A stretch of DNA of 64,000 bases from Chromohalobacter israelensis (lineage in GTDB: Bacteria > Pseudomonadota > Gammaproteobacteria > Pseudomonadales > Halomonadaceae), in assembly GCA_000761475.1 (NCBI GenBank), contig JQNW01000004.1:496001-560000 (forward strand), read 5' to 3'. A model generated the notes under the pieces. That model did not search any database. It had not been told where the DNA came from and saw only the letters and a program-made list of their open reading frames with translations. Of this stretch, positions 40,061-50,654 are shown piece after piece. Numbering within the stretch: the first letter of the stretch is position 1; every line of letters starts with the position of its first letter. The position numbers and the translations under genes are program-made.

Positions 40061-40846
40061 ATGTGTCCATCATCTCTTTCCGCGTCGACGGCGCGCCCGG
40101 ATATCGCCGAGTCGTTGGCCCAGGCGATCTTCAGCGGTCGCTACGCTCCCGGTGACTTGATACCCCGTGAACTGGATCTTTGCGAGACCTTCGGCGTCAG
40201 TCGATCGACGGTACGTAGCGTCTTGCAGAACCTGGTCTCGGCGGGCTTGCTGGTGCGCATTTCCGGACAGGGCACGCGGGTGCGGGAGTTGACCCAATGG
40301 CACATGCTCGACCCGCGCGTTACCGAATGGATGGCGCGCTACGCCGAGCCCAACCCGCGTTTTCAGCGTGAAATATACGCCTTCCGTGTGGCGGTCGAGC
40401 CGTTCGTGGCGTTTCTGGCGGCCAGCGCGGCGACGGCCACCGACCTGCTGGCCATCGAACAGGCCTACGACGGCATGGCCCGCAGCCTGGAGACGCCCGA
40501 TCACTGCTGGGAAGGGCGCTCGCACGACGACTACGACGTGGCGTTCCATGAAGCCATCTTCGCGGCCACCCACAACGTGGTGTGGACGCAGCTCAGCCAT
40601 GTGCTGAGGCCCACGATCACGGTGCTGGTCCAGCGCACCAACCAGAGTGCCGACGAACTCGCCGACAGCATGGAGCGTCATCGCCAGGTGATGGAGGCGA
40701 TTCGTCTGCGTCAACCCGAGCGGGCGCACGCCTGTGCCCTGGCGGTGCTCGAACGCACGGGCCAGGATCTGGGCATCGACACGGATCCGGCCTCGATGCC
40801 GGCGTTGGATCCGGTTTTTTCTCATTGGCAAGGAGACCCCTCGTGA
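40061..40846 (+). CDS. dgoR: GntR/FadR-subfamily regulator of galactonate genes, DgoR-like
   Basis: 261 residues. An N-terminal winged helix-turn-helix of the GntR type ([44 protein letters not shown]) is followed by an FCD effector domain of helices with metal or ligand His residues ([23 protein letters not shown]). It overlaps dgoD by a shared GTGA, so both come from one transcript. By context and family it should repress the dgo genes and be released by galactonate; this is inference. Confidence 0.82.
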   Translation: MCPSSLSASTARPDIAESLAQAIFSGRYAPGDLIPRELDLCETFGVSRSTVRSVLQNLVSAGLLVRISGQGTRVRELTQWHMLDPRVTEWMARYAEPNPRFQREIYAFRVAVEPFVAFLAASAATATDLLAIEQAYDGMARSLETPDHCWEGRSHDDYDVAFHEAIFAATHNVVWTQLSHVLRPTITVLVQRTNQSADELADSMERHRQVMEAIRLRQPERAHACALAVLERTGQDLGIDTDPASMPALDPVFSHWQGDPS

Positions 40847-41991
40847 AGATTACCCAGCTCAAGACCTGGCAGGTGCCGCCGCGCTGGCTGTTCCTCAAGA
40901 TCGAGACCGATGAGGGATGCTACGGCTGGGGCGAGCCGGTCGTGGAAGGCCGTGCGGCGACCGTCGAGGCGGCAGTGCACGAATTGGCCGACTACCTCGT
41001 CGGCCAGGACCCGCACCGCATCGAGCATCTGTGGAATACCCTGTACCGTGCCGGGTTCTATCGCGGCGGGCCGATCCTGATGAGCGCCATCGCGGGGATC
41101 GACCAGGCCCTGTGGGACCTGAAGGGGCGCGACCTGGGCGTACCGGTGCATCAACTGCTGGGCGGCAAGGTGCGCGACAAGATGCGCATGTACGCCTGGA
41201 CCGGCGGCGATCGGCCCAGCGATGTGGGTTCGGGTGCCAAGGCACTGGTCGATCAGGGCTTCACGGCGTTCAAGATGAACGGGACGCCGGAAATGCAGAT
41301 CGTCGACTCGCATCGCAAGGTAGACGAAGCGGTGGCGCGCGTCGCCGAGGCTCGTGAAGCGGTTGGCCCGGACGTGGGCATCGCCATCGATTTCCATGGC
41401 CGCGTGCACCGGCCGATGGCCAAGGCCCTGCTGCGCGAGCTCGAGCCCTATCACCCGATGTTCGTCGAAGAGCCGGTCTTGCCCGAGCATCTGCCGAGTC
41501 TCAAGCACATCGCCACCGGTCTGGGCTATCCCATCGCCACCGGCGAGCGCCTGCACACGCGCTTTCAGTTCCGTGACCTGCTGGCCGAGGGCATGGTCGA
41601 TATCATTCAGCCGGACCTCTCGCATTGCGGGGGAATCAGCGAGGGCATGAAGATCGCCACGCTGGCCTCGTGCTTCGACGTCGCGCTGGCTCCGCATTGT
41701 CCGCTGGGACCGCTGACGCTGGCCGCGTCGCTGCACGTGGATGCGGTGAACCACAACGCTTTCATCCAGGAGCAGAGCATGGGAATCCACTACAACCGTG
41801 ACAACGACGTACTGGATTACCTGGTCGACAAGTCGGCGTTGACCATCAAGGATGGCTTCTGCGCGATTCCCGAGGGCCCCGGGCTCGGGGTGGAGATCGA
41901 CGAAGCCTTCGTCGAGGAACGTGCCAAGGTCGGCCACCGCTGGCGCAACCCGGTGTGGACGCATGACGACGGCTCCATCGCCGAGTGGTAA
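40843..41991 (+). CDS. dgoD: D-galactonate dehydratase
   Basis: 382 residues, the same length as E. coli DgoD and alignable along its whole length by eye ([49 protein letters not shown], and the DgoD end [16 protein letters not shown]). Enolase superfamily: metal and catalytic groups in IDFHGR, FVEEPV, TGER and LAPHCPLGP. It removes water from D-galactonate to give 2-dehydro-3-deoxygalactonate. The start is a GTG overlapping the dgoR stop. Confidence 0.95.
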   Translation: MKITQLKTWQVPPRWLFLKIETDEGCYGWGEPVVEGRAATVEAAVHELADYLVGQDPHRIEHLWNTLYRAGFYRGGPILMSAIAGIDQALWDLKGRDLGVPVHQLLGGKVRDKMRMYAWTGGDRPSDVGSGAKALVDQGFTAFKMNGTPEMQIVDSHRKVDEAVARVAEAREAVGPDVGIAIDFHGRVHRPMAKALLRELEPYHPMFVEEPVLPEHLPSLKHIATGLGYPIATGERLHTRFQFRDLLAEGMVDIIQPDLSHCGGISEGMKIATLASCFDVALAPHCPLGPLTLAASLHVDAVNHNAFIQEQSMGIHYNRDNDVLDYLVDKSALTIKDGFCAIPEGPGLGVEIDEAFVEERAKVGHRWRNPVWTHDDGSIAEW

Positions 41992-42067
41992 GGCGGCAGG
42001 ACGCGCGTGATGCTGCCGCGATGTCCTGGTGAGATATCAGTGAGCAATCGATGCTTCGCGCCTGCCA

Positions 42068-43198
<1,131 letters not shown>

Positions 43199-43244
43199 GG
43201 CGGTTTCCTGGTGTTGAGGGTCGGTGGGGGGACTCGCGTGGCGG

Positions 43245-44009
43245 TTACCAGAGGGTATAGCCGCCATCCACGACGACGATGGAGCCGGTCATGAAGCTCG
43301 AGGCGTTGCTGGCCATGTAGACGATAGTGGGGCCGAGCTCCTCGGGGGTGGCGGCGCGCTGCATGGGCGCGTCGTCGATCCAGCGCGGCTTGAACTTGGG
43401 GTCGTCGACCGGCGCCATGGCGGTCTTGACGTAACCGGGGGCCAGCGCGTTGACGCGGATGCCGTACGGTGCCCATTCGGCGGCCAGCGACTTGGTCAAC
43501 TGGTGTACGGCGGCCTTGGAGGCATTGTAGGCGGGCTGCATCTGCGGGCGATTGACGATCATCGCCGAGATCGAGCCGATGTTGATGATCACGCCGCCGC
43601 GCGACTGCATCCGCCGGCCGGCGGCCTGGGCGCAGTACCACAGCCCGTGGACGTTGATGTCGAAGATCTCGCGCCAGCGTTCGGACGTGACGTCCAGCGC
43701 GGGGGCATGGTGGCAGGCGCCGGCGTTGTTGAGGAAGACATCGACCGGGCCGAGGCTGGCTTCGACCTCGTCGAGCAGGGCGTCCGCCGCCTCGGGCTGG
43801 GTAATGTCGACCTCCACCGCCATGGCGCGGTGCCCGGCGTCCTCCAGGGCCTTGACCACCTCCAGGCTGCGCTCATGCCCACGGGCGGCGATGGCGACCT
43901 TGGCTCCGGCCTCGGCCAGCGCATGGGCGAACGCCTCGCCGAGGCCGCCGTTGCCGCCGGTGACGACGGCGACCTTGCCGCTCAGGTCGAACTGCGACAT
44001 CACGTTCAT
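43245..44009 (-). CDS. Short-chain dehydrogenase/reductase
   Basis: 254 residues. Cofactor loop [17 protein letters not shown], catalytic Ser-Tyr-Lys in INIGSISAM and YNASKAAV, and the classical end [13 protein letters not shown]. Gluconate 5-dehydrogenase or sorbitol dehydrogenase-like from its style; substrate not fixed. It lies inside the transporter operon between the permease and ATPase genes, so it probably oxidises the imported compound. AGGGAG precedes the start. Confidence 0.88.
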   Translation of the reverse strand: MNVMSQFDLSGKVAVVTGGNGGLGEAFAHALAEAGAKVAIAARGHERSLEVVKALEDAGHRAMAVEVDITQPEAADALLDEVEASLGPVDVFLNNAGACHHAPALDVTSERWREIFDINVHGLWYCAQAAGRRMQSRGGVIINIGSISAMIVNRPQMQPAYNASKAAVHQLTKSLAAEWAPYGIRVNALAPGYVKTAMAPVDDPKFKPRWIDDAPMQRAATPEELGPTIVYMASNASSFMTGSIVVVDGGYTLW

Positions 44010-44052
44010 GGTTGTCTCCCTGTCCGTTGTAGAAGCGTTGTCGTGGGATCGG

Positions 44053-44883
44053 TCATTTCACGGCGCCCAGGGTCAGCCCCTGGACCAGCCAGCGCTTGAC
44101 CAGCAGCCCGGCGATCGCCATCGGGCAGACCACGATGGTGCCGATCGCCAGCAGCTTGCCCCAGTCGATACCGGTCTGGGTCAGCAACTGTGCCGCGGCG
44201 ATGGGAATCGTCTGGGTGCTGGGGCCGGAGAATGTCTGGGCGAAGGCGTAGTCGTTCCAGGCGAAGATGAAACACAGGATGGCGGTCGTCACCAGTCCCG
44301 GCGTCATCAACGGCAGCACCACGTGGCGGAACGCCTGGAACTTGGTGGCACCGTCGATCATTGCCGCCTCTTCCAGGTCGGGCGGCAGGTCGTCGAAGAA
44401 TGCGGTCATCAGCCAGATGGCGAAGGGCAGGTTGAAGCTCAGGTAGGCGACGATCAGGCCGGCGTGGGTATCCAGCAGATAGAGGTAGCGGAACAGCAGG
44501 TACAGCGGCACGATCACCGCGGCGATCGGCGCCATGCGGGTGCTGATGATCCAGAAGGCCAGATGCTGCTTGCCCTTGATGCGGATCCGCGACAGCCCGA
44601 AGCCGGCCATGCAGCCGAGCACCACGGCGATCAGCGTCGAGGTCCCGGCGATGAACAGGCTGTTGAGCAGGTAGGGCCAGAGGCTGTTGCCGCTGCTGAA
44701 CAGCGAGACGTAGTGCTCCAGGGTGGGTGTGAAGAAGACCTGGGGGGTATCGGCGGTGATGATGGTGTTCGGCTTGAAGGAAGACAGCACCATCCAGATG
44801 ATCGGTATCAGCGTCCACAGCAGCAGTAGCGTCAGCAGGGCGATCTTGAACGTAAGGGGAAGCCAGCGCTTGGAGGCGGTCAT
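44053..44883 (-). CDS. Sugar ABC transporter permease, MalG type
   Basis: 276 residues, about six transmembrane helices. The EAA loop is EEAAMIDGATKFQAFRHVVLPLMTPG, which docks on the ATPase. An N-terminal helix (ALLTLLLLWTLIPIIWMVLSSFKP) is typical of the MalG side. Start overlaps the preceding permease stop (ATGA). Confidence 0.92.
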   Translation of the reverse strand: MTASKRWLPLTFKIALLTLLLLWTLIPIIWMVLSSFKPNTIITADTPQVFFTPTLEHYVSLFSSGNSLWPYLLNSLFIAGTSTLIAVVLGCMAGFGLSRIRIKGKQHLAFWIISTRMAPIAAVIVPLYLLFRYLYLLDTHAGLIVAYLSFNLPFAIWLMTAFFDDLPPDLEEAAMIDGATKFQAFRHVVLPLMTPGLVTTAILCFIFAWNDYAFAQTFSGPSTQTIPIAAAQLLTQTGIDWGKLLAIGTIVVCPMAIAGLLVKRWLVQGLTLGAVK

Positions 44884-45776
44884 GAGGCTTTCTCCTGGCG
44901 TTTGAGCAGTTTCGTGAACGCCGTGGCGACCATGATCGAAAACACCAGCATGGTGATGCCCACGGCAGCGGCATAGCCCAGGTCGAAGAACCGGAAGGCG
45001 ATGTCGTAGAGCCGAATGGGGATGATCTTGGTGGAGTCCGCGGGCCCGCCGTTGGTGGTGATGAAGATGATCGCGAAGAAACGGATCGCATCCATGGCGC
45101 GGATCAGCAGCGCCACCAGCAGGATGTTGGAGATCGACGGCAGGATGATGTAGAGCAGCTTCTGGCCGTATCGGGCGCCATCCATCTCGGCCGCCTCGAG
45201 CACGTCCTCCGGCACCGAGGTGAGCCCCGCCAGGACGATCAGCGCGACCAGCGGCGTCCATTCCCAGACGTCCATGAGGATGACCGCGACCATCGCGGAG
45301 CCGACGCTGCCCAGGATGTTGCCGTCGAACAGGCCGCTTTCATTGAGCATCCAGGCATACAGGCCGTGGCTGGGGTCGAGCATGAAGCGCCCGAGCAGCC
45401 CGACGATCACCGGGGCGATGAACATCGGGATCAACAGCAGCGAGATGATGATGTTGCTGCCCCGGGTCAGGCTGTAGACCAGCAGCGCCATCACCGTGCC
45501 GATGACCATCTCCAGGCCCACCGTGGCCAGGAAGTAGACCAGGCTGATCAGCCAGCTGGAACGGATGTCCGGGTCCGTGAACACCCGTTGCCAGTTGTCG
45601 AGGCCCGAGAACTCGAAGGCCAGCCCGCCCATCAGGCTGACGTCGTTGAAACTCATCCAGATGATCGAGAAGAACGGAACCAGCGTGATCAGGGCGAGCA
45701 GGAAAAGGGCTGGCGACATCATCGCCAGCTCGAATCCCTGTCGTCGCGCCGAGGGTTTTCCGGTCAGCAGCGCCAT
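44880..45776 (-). CDS. Sugar ABC transporter permease, MalF type
   Basis: 298 residues with about six transmembrane helices and the EAA loop EAAEMDGARYGQKLLYIILPSISNI. The N-terminus FELAMMSPALFLLALITLVPFF is typical of polyol and sugar permeases. It begins three bases after the binding-protein stop, and its own stop overlaps the MalG-type start. Confidence 0.92.
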   Translation of the reverse strand: MALLTGKPSARRQGFELAMMSPALFLLALITLVPFFSIIWMSFNDVSLMGGLAFEFSGLDNWQRVFTDPDIRSSWLISLVYFLATVGLEMVIGTVMALLVYSLTRGSNIIISLLLIPMFIAPVIVGLLGRFMLDPSHGLYAWMLNESGLFDGNILGSVGSAMVAVILMDVWEWTPLVALIVLAGLTSVPEDVLEAAEMDGARYGQKLLYIILPSISNILLVALLIRAMDAIRFFAIIFITTNGGPADSTKIIPIRLYDIAFRFFDLGYAAAVGITMLVFSIMVATAFTKLLKRQEKAS

Positions 45777-45779
45777 GCG

Positions 45780-47213
45780 TCATGCCCCCACGATGCGGTC
45801 GATGCGCTGCTTGGCGCTCTGCATGGTTTCCTCGGGAGACATCTGGCCCGCGAGCATCTTGGAGAGCTCGGTGAAGATCACCGTATCGACCTCGTTCCAC
45901 TGGGCGATCTTGGGCCGCAGGCCGATGTAGTCATCCTGCCAGGCGGTCAGCATGGTATCCGCCGTGAGCATGTTGGGCATGTCGGTGGGCGGGGTGCTGG
46001 CGGCCTTGACCTCCGGCATGTCGTAGACTGACTGGCGCGTGGGCGTGCCACCGCCGACCGTGCTCTTCAGGCCCATCAGTTGGGTCTGCGGGGAGGTCGC
46101 CCAGACCAGGAACAGCCAGGCCGCCTTCTGTTTTTCGGCCGAGGCGTTGGCATTGATGCCGATGCCCGTACCGCCCCACAGGTTGGAACTGCGCGCCGGC
46201 CCCTTGGGCAGCGGGGCGTAGCCGATCTTGCCCTGGAGGTCGGAACTTTCCAGCGAGCCGGCGAACTCGTGCCACTCGGGCATCATCGCGAATTCGCCGT
46301 TCTGGAAGGCGTTGGCGACGCCGGTCCAGTCCCAGCTGGTGCTGCCGGGGTGAGCGACCTTGAGCAGATTCTGATAGAAGCGCGCGGCTTCCAGCGCGGC
46401 GTCGCTGGTCAACTGACAGGCGCCGGGGGCGTCGGTGCCGAGCAGGCCGACCTGCTGACCGTTGGCGAAGTAGTCGCCGCCGTAGGCGAACAGCACGTTG
46501 GAGAAGTCGCACATCAGCGAGTCGTACTGCTGGGCCTGATGGCCGGTGCCGTACTTGACCTCGCTGGCGTTGCCGTTACTGAACCACTCGGCAATCTGGT
46601 AGTACTGCTCCCAGGTGGTGCTGTCCGAGGGCATCGGATCGAAGCCGAGATCCTGCCGCATCTGGTCGCGGTATTTCTCGAACAGGTCGCGGCGATAGAT
46701 CCAGATCATCGTCGGGCAGTCGTAGGGCAGGGTATAGAGGCTTTCCCGGTCCTCGAAACGGCCGGCGGCGGCCAGCTGCGTGGGAATGAAGTCCTCGATG
46801 CCCTTGGGCACGACCGGCTGCTGGTCGTCGTTGATGAACCGATTGAGATCCACCAGGCCGCGATGGTAGGGCGCGAGCACCTGGTAGGGGTCGGCGTAGA
46901 TCACGTCGAAGGAGCTGCGTCCGGCGCCGAAGTCCAGCGCGACCTTCTGGACCAGCGCGCCCAGCTGCATTTCGGTGATGTTGACGGTGATGCCGGTGAG
47001 CTCCTGGAACGACGCCAGGTTGGCGGCGATCGCCGTGGTCGGCGGGGTGTTCTCGGAGATGAACTGGATGGTGGTGCCGCTGGCCTGTTTCCAGGCCTCG
47101 TCGCTGGCCATGCCCTGGGCCAGGGCCGTACGCAGCGATCCCGCCCCCATCAACGACAGGCCGGCGAGTCCCCCTATTCCTTTCAGTATGTCGCGACGCT
47201 TGAACTGGGTCAT
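45780..47213 (-). CDS. ABC transporter extracellular substrate-binding protein (family 1)
   Basis: 477 residues. A signal peptide with twin Arg (KRRDILKGIGGLAGLSLMGAGSLRTALA) suggests Tat export, not common but known in this class. The mature protein has sugar-binding-protein features (LTGITVNITEM, DVIYADPYQVLAPY, NLWGGTGIGINANA) and is longer than MalE. Ligand unknown; operon content points to a polyol, hexose or aldonic-acid-related sugar. Confidence 0.88.
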   Translation of the reverse strand: MTQFKRRDILKGIGGLAGLSLMGAGSLRTALAQGMASDEAWKQASGTTIQFISENTPPTTAIAANLASFQELTGITVNITEMQLGALVQKVALDFGAGRSSFDVIYADPYQVLAPYHRGLVDLNRFINDDQQPVVPKGIEDFIPTQLAAAGRFEDRESLYTLPYDCPTMIWIYRRDLFEKYRDQMRQDLGFDPMPSDSTTWEQYYQIAEWFSNGNASEVKYGTGHQAQQYDSLMCDFSNVLFAYGGDYFANGQQVGLLGTDAPGACQLTSDAALEAARFYQNLLKVAHPGSTSWDWTGVANAFQNGEFAMMPEWHEFAGSLESSDLQGKIGYAPLPKGPARSSNLWGGTGIGINANASAEKQKAAWLFLVWATSPQTQLMGLKSTVGGGTPTRQSVYDMPEVKAASTPPTDMPNMLTADTMLTAWQDDYIGLRPKIAQWNEVDTVIFTELSKMLAGQMSPEETMQSAKQRIDRIVGA

Positions 47214-47267
47214 TGTTGTTCACCTCTTGGTAGGTTCAGGTCCATTGTGCTTTCTGGGCTGGCGAGG

Positions 47268-48314
47268 TCAGGCGTCAAGCGTGATCTGCAGCTTGACGTC
47301 ATGGGGTCGTGCGCTCGCGGCACGCTCGAACGCAGCGATGCTCTCGTCGAAGTCGAAGGTCTCGCTGATCAGCGGCTTGAGATCGACCTTGCCCGCAGCG
47401 ATCAGATCGATCGCCCGGTCGTAGACGTTGGCGTAGCGGAAGACGGTCTCGATGCGCAACTCCTTGGCCTGCGCCGAGACGATGTCGAAGGTGACCGGCT
47501 CGACGGGCATGCCCACCAGCACGATCGCGCCGGCGGGCCGCGTGCAGGCCAGCACATCGTCGTAGACTCGGGGGCTGCCGCTGGCCTCGAACACCACGTC
47601 GGCGCCCCAGTCCTCGCCGCAGCGCCGGTCGACGGCTGCCCGCAGGGATTCCCGCGAGACGTTGACGGGGGTGATGCCGGCGTAGCGCCCGGCGATCGCC
47701 AGCTTCTCCTCGACCAGATCGGAGACCAGCACTTCGCTGGCCCCTCCCGCCAGGGCTGCCAGGGCGACCATCAGACCGATCGGTCCGGCGCCGGTGACGA
47801 CGCAGACATCGCCCGGCTGCATGCGCGCCTTGACCACCGCCTGCATGCCGATGGCGAACGGTTCGATCATCGCCCCTTCCGCGAAGGAGACCGAGTCGGG
47901 AAGGGCGAAGGTGAAGGCGGCCGGATGAATGACCTCGGGGGTCAGGCAGCCGTGCACCGGTGGGGTGGCCCAGAAGCGCACGCCGGGATCGACGTTGTAG
48001 ACGCCCAACTTGGCGGCGCGCGAGGTGGGGTCGGGAATCCCGGGTTCCATGCACACCCGCTCGCCTACCTTGAGGTGGCTGACATGGCTGCCGACTTCGG
48101 TGATCACGCCGGACGCTTCATGGCCGAGCACCATGGGCTCTCGCACCACGAAGGGACCGATCCGGCCATGGGTATAGTAGTGCACGTCGCTGCCGCATAT
48201 GCCGACGGTGTGTATGCGGATGCGCACGTCGTCCGGCCCTAGCTGATCCGGCAGATCGATGTCACGTAACGACAGCTCGCGTTGCTTTTCCAGCACCAGG
48301 GCTTTGGCTTTCAT
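47268..48314 (-). CDS. Zinc-dependent polyol (xylitol/sorbitol) dehydrogenase
   Basis: 348 residues, medium-chain dehydrogenase family. Catalytic zinc site [13 protein letters not shown] with GHEASG; cofactor loop [18 protein letters not shown]. The HYYTHGRIG signature is that of xylitol/sorbitol dehydrogenases. The structural zinc Cys cluster is largely lost (region 85-115 lacks four cysteines). First gene of the minus-strand operon, 54 bases before the binding-protein gene, and divergent from the AraC gene. Confidence 0.88.
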   Translation of the reverse strand: MKAKALVLEKQRELSLRDIDLPDQLGPDDVRIRIHTVGICGSDVHYYTHGRIGPFVVREPMVLGHEASGVITEVGSHVSHLKVGERVCMEPGIPDPTSRAAKLGVYNVDPGVRFWATPPVHGCLTPEVIHPAAFTFALPDSVSFAEGAMIEPFAIGMQAVVKARMQPGDVCVVTGAGPIGLMVALAALAGGASEVLVSDLVEEKLAIAGRYAGITPVNVSRESLRAAVDRRCGEDWGADVVFEASGSPRVYDDVLACTRPAGAIVLVGMPVEPVTFDIVSAQAKELRIETVFRYANVYDRAIDLIAAGKVDLKPLISETFDFDESIAAFERAASARPHDVKLQITLDA

Positions 48315-48472
48315 GGCGCGTGCCTCGAGTCGTGTTGAAAATGGGCGAGGGGCTTCGAAGCGATGGGCCCGACTCGCCAGGGGCTTGGCAATGAAGCTAC
48401 GCGTCACGCTGGAAAAGCGGCTAGGCTATAATTTTCGAGGGAATGATACTTTTTTGCAGGCCTTTTTCTGCG

Positions 48473-48564
48473 AATGTATAAATATTTGTTCCCACAGTGT
48501 TTTTAGATTCGACCTGATGTTTGTCTGGGTGGCTGACGAAGAGAGGTTGTGACCAAAGTATAAA
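48473..48564 (+). promoter_or_regulatory. Two copies of an AAWGTATAAAT motif in the ADH-AraC intergenic region
   Basis: AATGTATAAAT (48473-48483) and GACCAAAGTATAAA (48551-48564) lie in the 371-base AT-rich region 48315-48685, which has no gene. The second is identical over 14 bases to the site at 49717-49730 ahead of dgoA. They may bind the adjacent AraC-family protein, or hold a -10-like TATAAA. TATAAT at 48427 is another possible -10. Function inferred from recurrence only. Confidence 0.4.
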
Positions 48565-48685
48565 TCGAGACGGGAACATGAAAGGCCGATGAACCGCTTT
48601 ATTTGAAGGCAATGAAGCGTCTGGAGTGGAAGGCATTTGCTGACGCCTTGCACAGGGGCATAGTCGAAAGAGGCACCGATAACTC

Positions 48686-49597
48686 ATGATCGCTGCGCAG
48701 CTCAACGATACTCGTCTTGGTGCGCCTGTCTTCGAGAGCATCAGCCAGGACCCGAAGTTCAGTTTCTACTGGCACTGCCACGATTTTCCCGCACCCATCG
48801 CCCGCTGGAATTATCACCCCGAGTATGAATTGCATCTCATCCGTTATTCGGAAGGGAATTATTTCGTGGGTGATTATATCGGGCGATTCGGGCCTGGTAA
48901 TTTAGTGCTGGTGGGCCCGAACGTTCCGCATGCCTGGTTGAGCGATCCGGACGATTCAAGGTCCGTCATCGAGGGGCGCGATGTCGTTCTCCAGTTCAAG
49001 GGCGAGTGGCTCGAGCACATGATGGCGCTTTGTCCGGAACTCAATTGCCTGTCGACGCTCATCGAGGACTCGAGGCAAGGCGTGGCGTTTCAGGGCGAGG
49101 AAGCGGCACGTTGTGGCGAGCTGCTGGTCACCATGGGGGAACAGGACCATGCCGGAAGGCTGTTGACCATGCTGACCATTTTGCGCGGTCTATCGCAGTG
49201 CGATTACGCGACCCTGTCCAGCCGCGAATACGGCCTGGAGGCCACGGGCGTTTCCTCCGCACAGGTCGATGCCATCCTGCGCTATATCCACGACCACTTT
49301 CACGAGGAGTTGCGCATGTCGGCGCTGGCAGCGCGCAACGGCATGAGCCCTTCCAGCTTTTCGCGCTTCTTCAAGCATGCCACGGGCGACACCTTCGTCG
49401 CCTTTCTGCGGCGGATCCGTATCGGTCATGCCTGCCAGCTGTTGCTCGAAGGCCGGCAGTCCATTGCCGATATCTGCTTCCAGGTCGGTTACAACAACCT
49501 TTCCAACTTCAACCGGCATTTTCGTGAACTGAAAGGCATGACACCTCGCCAGTATCAGCAGAGCACGGCCGACCTCGTGACGGATGATTTCCGGTGA
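48686..49597 (+). CDS. AraC-family transcriptional regulator
   Basis: 303 residues. An N-terminal cupin-like sugar-sensing domain (FYWHCHDF, YHPEYELHLI, GNLVLVGPNVPHAW) precedes two C-terminal helix-turn-helices (MSALAARNGMSPSSFSRFFKHATG and SIADICFQVGYNNLSNFNRHFRELKGMTPRQYQ). It probably activates the divergent transporter-dehydrogenase operon and perhaps dgoAK. Lower GC upstream than neighbours. Confidence 0.9.
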   Translation: MIAAQLNDTRLGAPVFESISQDPKFSFYWHCHDFPAPIARWNYHPEYELHLIRYSEGNYFVGDYIGRFGPGNLVLVGPNVPHAWLSDPDDSRSVIEGRDVVLQFKGEWLEHMMALCPELNCLSTLIEDSRQGVAFQGEEAARCGELLVTMGEQDHAGRLLTMLTILRGLSQCDYATLSSREYGLEATGVSSAQVDAILRYIHDHFHEELRMSALAARNGMSPSSFSRFFKHATGDTFVAFLRRIRIGHACQLLLEGRQSIADICFQVGYNNLSNFNRHFRELKGMTPRQYQQSTADLVTDDFR

Positions 49598-49606
49598 TGC
49601 TCATGC

Positions 49607-49631
49607 CGGGATCCGGGATCCGGGATCCGGG
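49607..49631 (+). repeat. CGGGATC heptamer repeated three times
   Basis: Three exact tandem CGGGATC units plus a partial CGGG, shortly after the AraC stop. It can also pair with itself because GGATCC is palindromic. No known role. Confidence 0.7.
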
Positions 49632-49716
49632 GGCGACACGAGCGGCAAGGCGCTTCTTCCTCGGCCCTGCCAGGCCGCATGCCTTGCGGTGTCGCGTCCT
49701 GGGTCGCGGAGTTGCC

Positions 49717-49790
49717 GACCAAAGTATAAAGGCGCAACGTGGGCGATTGCTGAATCCTATGTCGGACATAAAGGCGATTTTGTTCTACAA
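49717..49790 (+). promoter_or_regulatory. Promoter module P2 of dgoA-dgoK with paired operators
   Basis: GACCAAAGTATAAAGGC (49717), palindrome ATGTCGGACAT (49759-49769) and palindrome TTGTTCTACAA (49780-49790), centres 21 bp apart. Ungapped alignment to P1 from the ACCAA start gives 59 of 80 identical bases by hand count, with all three element spacings conserved. It lies in 49598-49967, which has no gene; a leader of about 178 bases separates it from dgoA. Confidence 0.7.
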
Positions 49791-49967
49791 GATGGGGCGG
49801 TCGGGGCCGTTCGCCTAGAATGAGGGCCGAGCGGATGCCGGAAGGCTCCGCACGCGGAGGAAGTGCTACGAGCGTTCGTCGCGACGTACACGAGGGCTGG
49901 CCAGCATTGTCGCAACCCGGTATGGATGAAGCGGAGGGGCCCATTGCCCGCACGCTAAGGAGATATT

Positions 49968-50654
49968 ATGAACGAGACTCAGCAGGCCGCGTTTGACGCG
50001 GCGCTCGATGCACTGCCCCTGGTGGCGATTCTGCGCGGCGTGCGTCCCGAGGAGGTCGAGGAAGTTTTCGATGCCCTGGTGGCAGCGGGGTTTCGCATGA
50101 TCGAGATTCCGCTCAATTCCCCCATGCCGTGGAAGAGCATCGAGAAAGTGGCGGCGCGGTGCCCCGAGCACGTGCTGGTGGGCGCCGGTACGGTATTGAC
50201 CGCCGAGGACACGGCCCAACTGGCGCGGCTCGAAGCGCCGTTGATGGTCACCCCCAACAGCGACCCCGAGGTGATCCGTGCCGGGATCGAGCAGGGCCTG
50301 GCGCCGCTGGTCGGCTGCATGACGCCGAGTGAAGCGCTGAGTGCCGCGCGCGCCGGTGCCAAGGCGCTCAAGCTGTTCCCGGCCGGCCGCCTGGGCACCG
50401 GGTATTTCAAGGATATCAGTGCCATTTTGCCACCCGAGCTGCCGGTGTTCGCCGTGGGTGGCATCGACAAGAGCAACATGTCCGACTGGCATGGCATGGG
50501 CATTCGCGGGTTCGGCTTCGGGAGCAATCTCTATCGGCCCGGTCGCAGTGCCGCCGAGGTGGGCGAGATCGCACGCGAGCTCGTCGCCGAGTGGCGGCGC
50601 CTCGAAGAGCTCCATACCATGACCGAGCTGTTCGAGCACGAGGGCGATCAATGA
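49968..50654 (+). CDS. dgoA: 2-dehydro-3-deoxy-6-phosphogalactonate aldolase
   Basis: 228 residues, KDPG/KDPGal aldolase family. It cleaves KDPGal to pyruvate and glyceraldehyde 3-phosphate. Motifs: LVAILRGVRPEE, GFRMIEIPLNSP (catalytic Glu), LVGAGTVL, VTPNSDPEVI, Schiff-base Lys in AKALKLFPAGRLG, FAVGGI. The PLNSP loop and length favour the galactonate enzyme over Eda. AAGGAGAT is a strong ribosome site. It overlaps dgoK by four bases. Confidence 0.95.
   Translation: MNETQQAAFDAALDALPLVAILRGVRPEEVEEVFDALVAAGFRMIEIPLNSPMPWKSIEKVAARCPEHVLVGAGTVLTAEDTAQLARLEAPLMVTPNSDPEVIRAGIEQGLAPLVGCMTPSEALSAARAGAKALKLFPAGRLGTGYFKDISAILPPELPVFAVGGIDKSNMSDWHGMGIRGFGFGSNLYRPGRSAAEVGEIARELVAEWRRLEELHTMTELFEHEGDQ

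Noticed and set aside
46080-48242. 720-codon plus-strand frame across the binding-protein and dehydrogenase genes
   Set aside because: Crosses two well-identified minus-strand genes and shows the biased composition of a GC-rich shadow.
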